Of a stretch of DNA of 64,000 nucleotides, positions 34,701-45,666 are shown in pieces. Below the pieces are notes generated by a model, which worked only from the letters and a program-made list of their open reading frames with translations, did not search any database and was not told where the DNA came from. How positions within the stretch are numbered: position 1 is the stretch's first letter; each line of letters opens with the position of its first letter. The stretch is from Steinernema hermaphroditum (Eukaryota > Nematoda > Chromadorea > Rhabditida > Steinernematidae). The translations under genes and the position numbers were made by a program. The stretch covers positions 14,880,001 through 14,944,000 of the forward strand of contig CM059622.1 in assembly GCA_030435675.1 (NCBI GenBank), written 5' to 3'.

Positions 34701-37700
34701 TTCCGCTGTCAGCAAGATCGCCAGCCCGAGTCTGCAGATCGTCTTCCGCGCCTACTCCCCCTCCGGACTCCTCTACTTCCGCGGAAATCCCGAGGCTAAG
34801 GACTTCATCGCCTTAGAGCTCCGAAACGGAAAGCTCGTCTGCAAGATCAACCTCGGAGGAAACTCGTCCGTCGAGCTGGCCACCGAGAAGGACAACTACA
34901 ATGACGGCCTCCTGCACAACGTCTTCTGCACGGCCCGCAAGGGAGAACTCATCCTGAAGGGCGAGGAGAAGTACATCAAGGTCATCCCCGGCGAGAACAC
35001 CGTCTTCAACGAGCCCAAAGGCGACAACTTCATCGCCGGCGTTCCCGACGATTTCGAGAAGACCGCCTTCGCCGACTACAACATCCAGTGGAACGGCTTC
35101 TTCGGCTGCATCCAGCAGGTGAAATCCTCCAGCGCCGACCTCGACTTCGAAAAGGCCGAACGGTCGCTGAACATGCGAAGGGGATGCGCCCTCAAAGACG
35201 ACAAACTCGATCTCACCGACAAGATCTTCGGCTTCTCGCAACCCGGCTACATCGTCACCCGCGGCATCGAGCTCACTTCCAACGGAAGCTTCGCCTTCAC
35301 CGCCAAGACCAAGGAGTCGAACGCGACGCTCATCTTCCAGTCGGTGAAGTTCGGCACTAACAAGAGACAGAACCGGCAGGCCAGCGAGGGACGCGGCTTC
35401 ATCGCGTTCTATCTGTACCAGGGATACCTTGTGTGCCACGTCGGAGTCGACGCTTCACTGAGGAAGGACGTGCTGACGATGCGCACCAGCGACCAGATTA
35501 ACGATGGACTTCCTCATTCGGTGTTCCTCGCCCGTGAGGGTCAACAGTAAGTGCCCTTCTGAACCCCTTAAAACCTTGTCCATCCATGAGAATTGTTTCA
35601 ATTCAAACCCTTTTATTTCCAGCTTCTATCTGCGCGTGGACGACAAGGCGGTCGACGTGAAGACCCTCGAAGACGAGACCACCATCGGCTCCATCACCGG
35701 TCAGATGTTCATCGGAGGATTCCCCGAGAAGCTCCGTCCCAGCAGCAACGAACTGGCCACCCGATCGCCTCTGATCGGCTGCATCTCCGACATCTACGTT
35801 GACTACAAGTAAACCCACCCCATGTTTTTTTCCAATTCCACAAAAAATCATCTTTAGACGAATCGCTGTCGTGCCCGAGATGTACGAAGCCACCCTGGGC
35901 ACTTGCACCGCCGACGACGCGATGATCGCCTCCGGTAGGTTTGCGCCCTGTCCGCTTTAAGCTCTCCTCTCTTAAGACGAATTCCCATTGGCCGACGAAG
36001 AGGCCGCCAGTTTCCTCCGAACCTCCTCAAAATTGAGCCTGCAGCTCACCGAGCCGACGGTGTCGGCCGGCGAGTACCTGGCCTATACCCAGGAACTAGG
36101 TATTGACGTGCTTCTGCATGCGGGGTTTCCGCACGGGCTATGGTTCATGCATGCTTGGCACTAACACTCACTAACGTCACTTCTTTTTGACTTTATGGTC
36201 ATCTTCACTAACTAACTACTAACACTTATCACTCATCATGAAACATTACTTAATACAGGTATAATGAAAAGCCATAACCCTGCTCCTAAGATAACTAACC
36301 ACTTAAATGCAACCAGACGTGCTCAAAACCACCGGAAGATATGTATTTTTTCAATTAGAAAGGTGTAGCTCACGTCATTAGGCTTTAAATTAGGTGATTT
36401 CGTTTCGTTTATACAGAAGTCCGAGAAGAATCAAATGAACAGATAATAGGTGTGTCACGTTTTGGGATGTCATTTTCGTGAGCATTCAAGCGTTAGACCG
36501 GTCGGTTTCTTTCGTTTTTCGACTGCTCTCACCTTAGGATACTCTCGGAAATGATATTCCAGACCTCTGTCTAGATGCCCTTTTTGGGTCATCCTGCAGT
36601 AGCGCAGTTTCAAGATGGGCTGAATCAATTTAAGGTTTCAAAGGTCCATTAAACCGAAAATTCTATGGTGCACGTATGGTGCACGCATAAGCTATAAATG
36701 GTAGAAAGTGTTGAGGGTATAAAGCCCTCTTAACCCACCCTTTTACATTTAGACCGTTCCTTTTTGTGCTTTCAATCGTCCCCTTTTTTGAGGATTTGAA
36801 CCGTCCTAATTAATCCCAATCCATGAGGACCGATTCAAATCTATGGGCACGGTTAAAGTACCAGCTCATTCCTGATGGGACGGTCGAGATCAAGGGGTTG
36901 ATCGGGAGAGCATTACACCAGACAGGTGGCTTTGGGTACAATGCAATGTTCTACCAAATATCAAATGGTAAAAATCAATCAAAGCTTTTTGAGAAAACGT
37001 AATCGGGAGATTTGACGAACGATGGTTTATGCATGACTGTATGTGCATGTTTGGCCGAAACTTCTCGGAAAAACGTCATTGAAATATTTCATATCTGGAA
37101 ACCGTTTCACAATCTGTCGACACTATACCTATACCTGTATGATCGATTACAGCAAAACGATGAATTTACAGTGCGCATAGCAATGTCCAGACCACTATCA
37201 CAACACTAAAACGATTATATCACCTATAACACTTAACATTCCACCTGGCACACCTTTCTGTGACCAAAATAACATCTCTCATTTAGACGAACCAGAGCCG
37301 ACTGAGTCGAAGCCTGACAAGGTGGAGGATCTGACGAAACCCACTGAGGAGATCCCGACTCGAACCATTGGCCGAGAGGTTGGTTCAGCGTCCTAACTAG
37401 CTGATCAGCAAAGCCTTCCTATTTAGTGCCACAAGGGTGAGTTCAACTACGACGGCGAAGGCGCCGCCCTCTTCGGCATCACCACCTCCAGTCACAGTCG
37501 AATCAACTTCGAGAAGAAGGAGCAGCCGAATCCGGGCAACTTCCACCTTGACTTCGAGTTCAAGACGACCAAGCCCGATGGAAACCTGTGGATCTGGGCC
37601 GCGTACAAGAACTTCACTCGCTACTACATCCTCAACATGGCCAACGGATTCTTGGAGCTCGAGATTCAGGGCCACAAGAAGCCGAAGAACATCAGAATCA

Positions 37701-38638
37701 AGGGTCGCAAGCTGAACGACAACCAGTGGCACAAGATCGACATCATGCAGGCGAGCCACGAGATGCGCATCAAGGTCGACGACGAGACGCCGCTGACGGT
37801 GAAGGACGTGCCCATCCCGAGAGTCATGAAGAAGCGCATGTTCGTCGGAGGAGTGATCTCGCGCCATCGTAGTCGCTTCCAAGAGAAGCTGAAGGTGGCC
37901 GGCTTCGACGGATGCATCAGGACGTTCAACGTCGACGATCGGCCGTACGACCTGTTCGAGTCGATGAGGGACGTCGTGCCCTGTTCGCCTCCTTCCAACG
38001 CCGCCTACATCCACGACGGCGGATTCGCCACTTTCGATTCGATGGCGAAGTACTCGGAGAAGAGCGTGATCGACGTGTGGGTCCAAATGAGGCCCGGACG
38101 CTCCAGTGGACTCATCGCTTCGATCATGAGTTTGAACGAGAAGGAGTCGCCGAGAACGCACCTAATGCTCGGACTGAGAGACGGAAAGGTGAGATTTAGG
38201 GGACCGGGTCAAGATGATCCTCATTAAAGGGTCCATCTTTCGATAGAACCATGAAATGACCGCATCTATTTTCAGCCGACCCTCGAGATCAAACACGCGG
38301 ACAAGAAGTTCGCCTTCAACCACACGTTCAATCGGGACCTCTGCAACGACGAGTGGCACACCGTCCATCTCCAAGTCACCCTCAAGAGCATCACTTTGGA
38401 GCTGAACGCCATCAGCGAGAAGGTCAGCGTGCAGATGCCACGATCCGCCATGGCCCTGATGCGCAATCTGCCCGTCCACATCGGAGGTCTTCCCGCCAAG
38501 TTGGCCGACTACTTCGGCTACACGTCGATCGTCGGCTGCGTCCGTGGAATGTCGCTCGGCAACAAGGATCTCGACCTGCAGAACGAGGCGAGACGCGTTC
38601 TCAAGGTCGCCCCTGGCGCGTGTCCCTACGTCGTCTAA
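22780..38638 (+). CDS. lam-3: laminin alpha chain, alpha1/2 type (LAM-3-like)
   Basis: Exon ends: 22780-23018, 23814-24483, 24528-24645, 25069-25814, 25860-26170, 28017-28143, 28193-28315, 29156-29707, 29759-31498, 31630-32401, 32448-32610, 32718-33200, 33243-33589, 33630-33821, 33866-35546, 35623-35808, 35858-35934, 35977-36099, 37287-37378, 37427-38188, 38276-38638; all phases agree, about 3288 aa. Order: signal peptide; laminin N-terminal domain (25-285); LE repeats; L4a (about 535-735); LE array; L4b (1275-1480); LE; coiled coil (1690-2250); LG1-LG3 (2255-2840); acidic linker; LG4-LG5 (2915-3288). The LN domain allows polymerisation, the coil trimerises with beta and gamma chains, and the LG domains bind integrin and dystroglycan-type receptors in basement membranes. 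Two L4 domains and one LN domain favour the LAM-3 rather than the EPI-1 type. The ATG follows a TTTACAG acceptor. Confidence 0.95.
23155..23780 (+). repeat. duplicated block within lam-3 intron 1
   Basis: Segments about 23190-23440 and 23470-23775 are diverged direct copies. Shared stretches include TTAAAAAGCTGACAA, GGCGACATAA, AAGAACC and TGAATCGTGAATTGAGG. They make up most of the 795-bp intron 1. Confidence 0.8.
24947..25018 (+). tRNA. tRNA-Glu (TTC), inside lam-3 intron 3, diverged
   Basis: This copy has the same 72-nt form as the other tRNA-Glu genes, with two changes. The anticodon stem is CGCGG/CCACG, giving one C-A mismatch, and the acceptor 3' strand is CGTGGGA, a G-U pair. It is sense to lam-3. 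It may be a weaker or decaying copy. Confidence 0.88.
27584..27589 (-). terminator. polyadenylation signal AATAAA of nested peptide gene
   Basis: TTTATT on the + strand is AATAAA for the - strand gene, about 50 bp past its stop. Confidence 0.6.
27638..27907 (-). CDS. secreted prepropeptide-like protein, HYV-PF-GLG-PW family, copy 2 (nested)
   Basis: An 89-aa single-exon protein starts MSPLVAVFLAFLLALSYS, a signal peptide. An acidic spacer (LELELENHP, ENEEDSN) leads to a C-terminal block, HYVRQPFDRLNQGLGTPW then NVLMRNRGVTKRRYM, homologous to the protein at 12087-12377. It contains a KRR basic site and no Cys. It lies entirely within intron 5 of lam-3 on the opposite strand and has its own AATAAA. 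An acidic propart before a conserved basic-site-containing core is the layout of peptide-hormone precursors, but the function is inferred only. Confidence 0.65.
   Translation of the reverse strand: MSPLVAVFLAFLLALSYSHPLFDLELELENHPKHNVQENEEDSNWSIPTLALASIGHYVRQPFDRLNQGLGTPWNVLMRNRGVTKRRYM
28316..29155 (+). other. lam-3 intron 7, carries a tRNA-Glu
   Basis: This 840-bp intron has a tRNA-Glu at 28600-28671 and a GTCTAGAC palindrome at 28449-28456. No other feature is recognised. Confidence 0.6.
28600..28671 (+). tRNA. tRNA-Glu (TTC), inside lam-3 intron 7
   Basis: This 72-nt gene is identical in its stems to the copy at 10870 (TCCCATG/CATGGGA; CGTGG/CCACG) and is followed by a T6 terminator. 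It is in the same orientation as its lam-3 host. Confidence 0.95.
36100..37286 (+). other. lam-3 intron 18 between LG3 and LG4
   Basis: This 1187-bp intron interrupts the acidic linker. It contains a candidate 33-bp cassette exon (36417-36449) and an AT-rich remainder with no other recognised element. Confidence 0.55.
36417..36449 (+). other. candidate 33-nt alternative exon of lam-3
   Basis: TTTATACAG precedes and GTGTGT follows. In phase 1, matching the exons on both sides, it encodes the acidic peptide EVREESNEQII without a stop and preserves frame. The flanking exons 18 and 19 are also phase 1 at their 5' ends and also start ACGAA. Confidence 0.4.
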
Positions 38639-38741
38639 CACCGAATAGTGTTCTCATTGTGTTGTTTTGTAATTTTGTGAAGATAAAGACTGATTTCTGC
38701 TATAATGCCTTTATTAGAGCGGGACATATGATTTTACTTTA

Positions 38742-39767
38742 CTACAATACACACAGAGTGCGGCCTTCACCTTTGGGCCAACCCTTGCCCACCACTAACT
38801 TGCACTTCAGGTCCGGCGTGCTTTCTTGGTTCCAAATGAAATTGTATGTTGTTGCAAATCCACCTTCCACGCACTTTTCAATCCTCGTGACCCCTTCAGG
38901 CAACGGCATAGAGAGCAGTTCTTCTTCCGTGATGTTCGTTTTGCCTTTAATTTCAGTCCTATTCCCTGTTTCGTGCCACATCTTGAAGACAGCGTTGACA
39001 ATCCTCATGGTCACCACAAACTTCCCAGTTTCAGCAACTTCGAGTCGTATCTTGTTGCGCTTCTTTAGAAGGTCGAGCAGAAGGTCTTCCAATTTCTCCG
39101 AATGAGGACAATTCGAGAGCTTAACGCTGTTCAGCATGCAGTTCTTTTCAATTTGATTTGCGAGGAAGTCTTCGGAGTGCTGGGGATTGTGGGGAACTTC
39201 ATCGGGAACGAGAACAGTAGGGAGATGGAGATGGAGACGTCCGAAGACAACATACGATTTGAATACCGCCATATATTCGGCTGACCATTCCGAAATTGTC
39301 AGTTCGCACGAAGGAAGAGACTGGGCATTTAAGAATGGAATCATATCCTTGATTAGGTGTTCCTTCGAAATGGCGACTGGCATTGCATAAGAAACACCGC
39401 GATAGTCACCTTTACAAACTGTCACATCACAGATTCTCACAGAGCGACGATCAATGGAGTAGAATTCTTCGAGCGAAATTGCAACCATAAGGTCCTCGTC
39501 TATTGTCTCTGTTATTTTGCAGAACCATTGGTCTTCCTCTCCCTTCCAAACTGCAATGCTAAACAGCCGTATGTTCTCAGCGGTCATTTCCGATGATCCC
39601 GTCAGATCTTTGGCAGCCTGTCCACGTTCTTCTTTTTCCATATTCAGCCGCCCGGAGGTACGAAGTGCGTTTGGGAGGAATCTGAAAGCATTCAGCGGAT
39701 GAGTCTCAACATACGACCACATAGCAACGACGCACACGCTGTCTTGGCGGTGAGTCATGTCACACAC
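38742..39767 (-). CDS. uncharacterised nematode family protein, copy 3 (diverged)
   Basis: The open frame is clearly related to copies at 17750-18709 and 50416-51417: IAVWKGEEDQW, the YSIDRRSVRI block, EHLIKDMIPFLNAQSLP, EDFLANQIEKN, and LSMPLPEGVTRIEK near the end. The N-terminal segment does not match the MDxxPYxFC start. A TTTCAG acceptor near 39682 suggests that the true first exon lies upstream and that the listed start (39767) may be wrong. It has no TM, signal or catalytic motif. The gene lies tail-to-tail with lam-3 with only about 100 bp between stops. Confidence 0.72.
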   Translation of the reverse strand: MCDMTHRQDSVCVVAMWSYVETHPLNAFRFLPNALRTSGRLNMEKEERGQAAKDLTGSSEMTAENIRLFSIAVWKGEEDQWFCKITETIDEDLMVAISLEEFYSIDRRSVRICDVTVCKGDYRGVSYAMPVAISKEHLIKDMIPFLNAQSLPSCELTISEWSAEYMAVFKSYVVFGRLHLHLPTVLVPDEVPHNPQHSEDFLANQIEKNCMLNSVKLSNCPHSEKLEDLLLDLLKKRNKIRLEVAETGKFVVTMRIVNAVFKMWHETGNRTEIKGKTNITEEELLSMPLPEGVTRIEKCVEGGFATTYNFIWNQESTPDLKCKLVVGKGWPKGEGRTLCVL

Positions 39768-40200
39768 GATTGACTATCATTTCAACTCCTATGGCACTCT
39801 TATCAGCCAGTTAATCTTTCATCAAATCGATGGCATTATTACTTCGTCGCATACACGACTCGTATTTCATATCTTACGTGCTCCGATAATCTCGTCCACA
39901 AAGTACCAGAATTTTCCAAACTTTTTGACCATTCTTCCCGAAGATTCAGGGCCAGAATATGAGCAAATCTCAAAAAGAATGTGATCACCATTGGTGATCC
40001 GACAAGGCCTTTTCTCGGTTATGTTCAACGTCTTCGCCTCCATCGCATCACGCTTCTGGAGGCCAGAAAGTCATTGTGCCTCCTGAAAACGTTTCATCCG
40101 CTTTGAATTCTTCTAGTTATCTCCTTGGAGAGGTCTCACCTCTGCCTGATTTCCTGCTCCAGGTAGATGAAGGGTTCTACTCGAACTTCTACTTGCTATG
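39768..40200. other. intergenic, nothing recognised
   Basis: This sequence is upstream of family copy 3. It may hold that gene's missing first exon, but I could not define one. Confidence 0.35.
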
Positions 40201-40202
40201 TA

Positions 40203-40723
40203 GTGCGGTGCAAAATGATAGACTCACCCTACTGAAGTGCCAGTTCTACAATAGCTAGTGAATCTTTGATCTGATCTAGAGTTATTCTCAATGGAGAAGA
40301 TGATGATTCACGGTATTTGCACGCTTTACTTGATCACTTTTCAGTTAAAATACCCACGTGTATCTGGTTCTAGTACAAATTTAAAAGTTTTGGAATCCCA
40401 AACCACTTCGGGATTGTGAAAAATCAATGGAAAGGGAAAGGGAATCACGGAAAATACCAGAAACAGATAGTAAAGCACAAATGAGCAGCGAAAACCAGCC
40501 CCCTCCTGTAGATGAGTCTATCATTATGAACCGGTCGATTTTCATGAAGAGACAATATGAGGCCCTTTCTAGACTGATAAGTGCAATTTAAGCGCGGGGG
40601 TTTCCACTAGTCTACATGTTTTTCGACGCTCTTTCAGATGTAAGGTGCATTTGAAAACGATTAGACTGGATATTGTAGAACTGGCACTTCAATGGGGTGA
40701 GTCCATCATTTTGCACCGCACTG
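40203..40723. mobile_element. TA-flanked MITE, about 520 bp
   Basis: The ends form a long inverted repeat. The right end reads inward CAGTGCGGTGCAAAATGA, and the left end has the same with one change (TAGTGCGGTGC). Both arms continue through GACTCACC, AAGTGCCAGTTCTACAAT and flanking bases for about 58 bp. TA lies outside each end. No coding capacity is seen, so it is a non-autonomous Tc1/mariner-type element. Confidence 0.78.
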
Positions 40724-40960
40724 TATATACACGTCGTTGATATAGAAAAGGGCCATGAAGAGAGTAGCACCCTGGGACACGTTAAGGGAACGCAGGGATG
40801 AACTCGAATGAGACCATTTCGGGTTGTACGGCTCCAAACCTGGCTTTTTCTATGATCATCTAGTCAAACGGTGAATACCTGGAGTGTTAATTATTTAATT
40901 ATTAGTTAATTACGACAGTCATGTTGTACGACAAGATGTCAAGAATTAATCCGCAGAAGT

Positions 40961-42343
40961 CTAAACTGAACACTGCTTTACAGACTCGTCGAGAACATCT
41001 TTCTTGATGCGATCCTTTCTGCATGGAACGGCATAAATTAGTACGGGCAGAACAATCACCAAACCGAACGCTGCCAGTCCAACGAAGATACCGGGAACAT
41101 CTTGTGACTTTGAAAGGTACTTCATGCTTATCGTTCCGTTTCGGAAAATCTCCTTGTACATCGCCATAAGTCGGTCAACTCCATCGTATTCTGCTAGAAA
41201 CTCGAGATGTTCGCGTTGAATTCCAAGCGTATGGTTTCTACAGTAATCCACGAACAGCGCTTTAACCATGAAACGCGTCTCAGGGAACCAAGACCTTCCC
41301 GCGTCCAGAGACACGAAGTCCACTTCGTCACATCGAATGCTCTCCCTGTGGAAGACGCGTTTAAACTCACCTTCATTCCCAACCAACAGATGAGCAGCGA
41401 GCTGCAGGAGAGCTGATGTTCTAGTTAATTCAGAGTATGTAAGGCGCCACTTCAGTATGTTCATCAGTCTCCTTCGAGAGTGAAAGCGATTGAGATATGG
41501 AGCATCCTGAAAAGCCAGTTATCCATTCACTCATGAGTTCCACTTGCCTCGTCCCGCCCGCTGACGTTGATGTGCTGAGTCTCGAAGTGTACTTCATCGA
41601 GCGTCTCTCTCATGATCTTTGACATGATGGCAAATGCTTCCCGATCGCCAAGCGCTTGCGCCTTCATGCGTTGCTCATTGTAGTGAGCATAGGTTCTGAG
41701 CGCTTCGATTTGTCGATGTTGAAAATGAGGCAATTCACGTCGGTCACTCCGATAAATGTCGCGTGCAGGAGCGTCGCAAGTGAAAACGGCTTCCATGAAC
41801 GTTTCAGCGTTCTCACACTGACCGCCGAAGGAAATATCTCGAATGGGTCGAGTACACTCTCGTTCGGCAACATCTAGGAACTTCTCTTTGCTCAAGCAAT
41901 TATAGTTGACAGAGATTAGGCTGTCCGACCAGGAGCCTTCCGGTACAGCAGGTTCTACAGCACGGTGCAACTCTGAAGATGAGGAAGTAGAATTGTATAT
42001 CAGGTTGATAAACTGCATACCTCTACACTCAAACAAGTGGCGTGGGCGTGATTCAACAGTCCACGAATTGCTCAAGGGAGTGCCGTACGATGTCGTATTG
42101 TAATGCTAAATTCAATAAGCATTATATTTCTTATGCAGCAAATCCTCTTACAGCTCGGCACAGGCGTCCGATCTCCTCCAACGGGCAACCGAGAACTGAC
42201 ATCGGTGACTTCTGAAACTTCTTTTGCTGCCTGTCGAAGTAGAGAACATCCTGGCCTTCATCACAAGCGATCACTTGCGTACTAGGCGTATAGGATCGTG
42301 TACAAGGCAGGACGAGAAGGAGTAAGAGTAATGCTACGCTCAT
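40961..42343 (-). CDS. orphan type I single-pass membrane protein
   Basis: Three exons, 42343-42152, 42105-41548 and 41506-40961, give about 431 aa. A strong signal peptide (MSVALLLLLLVLPCTRS) starts the protein. A Cys-containing ectodomain of about 370 residues follows, with N-glycosylation sites (NST, NGT). A single TM helix (IFVGLAAFGLVIVLPVLIYA) comes before a short basic tail, RKDRIKKDVLDESVKQCSV. A TATA box is at about 42399-42407. Intron 2 appears to use a GC donor (GAG|GCAAGT...TTTCAG). I recognise no domain. A cell-surface receptor or adhesion role, perhaps in gametes or epithelia, is only a guess. Confidence 0.8.
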
Positions 42344-43329
42344 GTTCGACCACCGACCGAATGCGGTAGCTATGGTGAAGTACGGATGTAGCTATGCGTA
42401 TTTATATAACGTTGGCATTACATTTCAAAGCAATGTTCTGTGAACATTACAGGGGAGACGCAGATCGATGGCCGAATGTTACTACTTTGATAGTCTGGGA
42501 AGAAAACCTCTCGCACAGATTACGCAATTTCTAATATATACAAATATACTATACAAAATTTACACTCTACTATAGCAAGGTGAAAACGATCGGACTGTAA
42601 CCTGTGGTGGTTTTTATATCTACTTTAGCTGTGAAATGAGCCGCCGTAAAAAGACGTTTAAAACCGTCATTGCCAAGTTTTTATCTATACATAAAGATGA
42701 TGATTTCATTGTGTTAAATGTCATAACTTTCACTTGAAAAAATGAGATGTTCTAATTGTAATATACACGGTTCACACCCTCTCGCCAACACGACTATCCA
42801 TGCATTTGGTATTGCTCAGACAGCATGTGTTATGCCATCGGGGAAAAGGCAGCGCTATGTGAGATCGCCTTAGCCGTATGCGATGCTAAATATGTATCGC
42901 TCTAACAGGTTCTGCGGTCATAATAACCACCAGCAATTTTCAACAGGTATCCATTCTCTCAGGAGTTCTCTGTATCTACCCCTGTTCAGTTCAGTTCGAG
43001 AAAGTTCTTCAGTTATATGTAAGTGCTCACCACATGTTTAGCCTAATAATAATTGGTAATTTAAGATTTTTCGGTCAATCACGGGCGGCTTCAACGCGGT
43101 GGCCATTCGGAAGAGGTTTCGGTTGAGGCGCTTCCTCTCCTTCGGCGGCGGCTGAGTTCTTCTGGTTGCCGGCGTCAGTGGCTGGACGATGGAAAAATTT
43201 CCCTCATTCCCCCCTGCTCTCTGAGGGGAATGGCACACAAAGAATAAAAGCCAAAAGCCATTTCCTTTACTAAAGCGCTGGGCTCAAACCAGGTGAGTTT
43301 TTTCCTTTTGAGGTTTAGCTAATCCTCCG
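42344..43329. other. intergenic, promoter side of the orphan membrane gene
   Basis: AT-rich sequence after the TATA box. A GC-richer patch at 43070-43240 contains a chance-like frame on the - strand. No gene is supported. Confidence 0.4.
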
Positions 43330-45125
43330 TATTTAGCGCTTCTTCGCCAAGAAAACGCTGTTGCTCCTAGCGGTTTCCCAGAGAAGACTGGGAACGTATC
43401 GAACAATCTGCGAACGATGTGAGAAGAAAGTCAGTGCGATAGAAAAGCATTTTTGTGAGAACCAATGCCAAAAATGTCTGCGACAGAACAAAGGACCATG
43501 CCTGGAGGAAAATTACTACAAGCATTGCGAAGAATGCAATTTCGAATTTAAAAGTGAAAATTGCTACATACAACATAAGCAGAAACACCGGCAGAACAAA
43601 TATTCAAGATGCGATTCGTTTAAATCCTTGCGAAATTTGCAAGAAGGGCTATGAATTCAACAACAAAAAGCCGCATAATTGTGTTTTGCATGAATGTAAG
43701 CTATGCAAAGAAAAGGTGCAAAACGAAGAGCACCCCTGTTTTTGGAAATGTCGAAAACCTGAAGCCTTCCACGAACTGCTAAATTCTGATTTTTGATATG
43801 GGACGTAGAAACTGTGCAGTCCAAATTGGAGAACGGGGAAATTCAACTTCTAGACAAACATTCCCCAAACTGCATCGTCGTTCAAAAAGTCTGCGAACAA
43901 TGCTACGGTAATTTTGTGATATTTTAAAACAACAAACAAAAACCCGTATTCCAGATCGTCCCTACGAAGGATCACGGATAAACCGACAATGCTCCATCTG
44001 CGGCACACGACAAAGGATCTTCACTTATGCAAACTGTGGACAACTACCTGTCACCGAAAAGTTCTGCGAATGGCTATTTTCGGACAAGACGAATAAAGGA
44101 TACACCGCTCTCGCCCACTACGGAAGTAAGTATTCAGAATGTGACCTTTCGCACCCCTAAACACACCTGCTTAACGCGCAGCGTCTTAGTGTAACCTGCG
44201 CACAAACACCCGCATAGCCTGTCTATTTAGAAATTTAGTTCCTGAGCGAATTTTAAGATAATTCCACCATTTCAGGCGGATTCGATCACTTCTTCATCAT
44301 GGACTACATTCATAAAACACTCAAAGAAGATAAGGGTAAACCAGACCACCACAAACTGTTCTCCGCACCACCTAAAAATCATAGAAACGGGTGTGAAAAT
44401 TTTAAAATTAGATGTTTTTACAGCAGATGCTCGCAAACCGTTTTTAACCTTTAAGGATTCTTACAATTTTATTCCTATAGCGCTAGCAAAATTCCCAAAA
44501 ACATTCGGAATAAAGGAAATGAAAAAGGGATTTTTCCCGTTTTACGGATATGTTGAAGACTTTTACGGTCAAAAATTAGATAAGCACCCCGAGGTAAAGC
44601 TCTATGCCCTGCAAAATAGGACACCCGCACGACAGAAGGAATTCTATGAATTTTACAAAGAGCAATGAGATAAACCTTTTGATTTTGATAAGGAATTAGT
44701 TGACTATTGCATATCGGATGTAGCTCTCTTAAGAGAAGGGGTGTTAGCCTATAGGAAAATGCAAATGGAACTGACTATGGGTAGCGACGCGAACAGTTTT
44801 GGTCTGGACCCTTTTCAGAATTGCTTCTGTATGCTGGTCTTCAAGTAAGTGGTCTTCTTTAAGCCTCCAGTTATATTAGTTTTTTTCAGAACCCCATTTT
44901 TGAAACCCGACACAATCGCTAATATATCAGAGAAAGGTTACAGAGCTTCTCAAAAAACCTCACGACAAGCTTTACTGAAACTCCTCCACATGAAGAAAAC
45001 CGCACCAGGATTATAGCAAGCCAATGGATTCCTCCTATTCCTTGACTGTTTCTAAATTGATCAGGAAGACATGCGTCTGCATTTAGAACGAAAGAGTAAC
45101 ACTTTGTACCGGAGGCAATCAAACG
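43330..45125 (+). mobile_element. Maverick/Polinton remnant: DNA polymerase B exonuclease part
   Basis: Broken frames and short introns together resemble protein-primed family-B DNA polymerase of Polinton/Maverick transposons. In order: a Cys/His-rich zinc-binding region (43361-43790, with a frameshift near 43600); ExoI at about 43795 (IWDVET); a further Cys pair (CSICGTR); ExoII at about 44280 (GGFDHFFIMDY); the KDSYNFIPIALAKFP segment; and ExoIII at about 44705 (YCISDVALL). Homology fades after KPDTIANISEKGYRAS at about 44940. Stops at 44667 and elsewhere, plus the missing palm domain, show it is a truncated, inactive copy. Confidence 0.78.
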
Positions 45126-45245
45126 AAGCTGATCTCTACAAAAGTTCCGATAAAGAACCGTTTCGCAAACAAATCTCGTGACAGGACTTTATTTATTTCG
45201 ATTGTATTCATCGTGTAAAGAGCACAACAATTAAGCACTGATATC

Positions 45246-45666
45246 TGTCGTGACCGTGTCGGGGCTCCGCCCCGGCGCTCCCGCGTTTCGCGAAGCCGCC
45301 TATAAAAGGCGGCAGTCTCCAAGTACAAGGGGAGTGTTGCGAGAAGGTTGCAGTTCACTTGCCGCTCTCCGGCAGTGGTTCCGACCCGACTCTCTGCCCA
45401 CCAGCAGAGGGTTGGCGGTGCCTCTGTCCGCTTCTGTCCCTGTCTCCTCTGCCACCCGCCGCCGTCTCCTCCGCATTATCCATATCTCTCCCTCTCCGAT
45501 GTGATTTCTGTTCGGAACTACTCCAATAAAAGCACATTATTAGACTGAGCTTGACCAGGGGAATCACACATTGAGCGCGGAACTCGGTGTCTCCCGGAAC
45601 CGTTCAGTTTGCGTCGATACTTAAAATTCCATGGAACTCTGAATAGACAACGGCTGTAATTCCACA
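45246..45666 (+). mobile_element. solo LTR with 5-bp target duplication
   Basis: The 421-bp unit begins TGTCGTGACC and ends TTCCACA, i.e. TG...CA ends. It is bounded by the perfect direct repeat ATATC (45241-45245 and 45667-45671). Inside are a TATA box in a GC hairpin (CCTATAAAAGGC, about 45300) and AATAAA at about 45526, the layout of U3-R-U5. No internal retrotransposon genes adjoin it, so recombination has left a single LTR. The Bel/Pao or Gypsy class is not decided. Confidence 0.75.

Noticed and set aside
22780..38638. Long antisense frames opposite laminin exons (for example 30401-31648 and 33448-34671)
   Set aside because: They mirror GC-rich codons of the real exons, contain no conserved domain and cross host splice sites.
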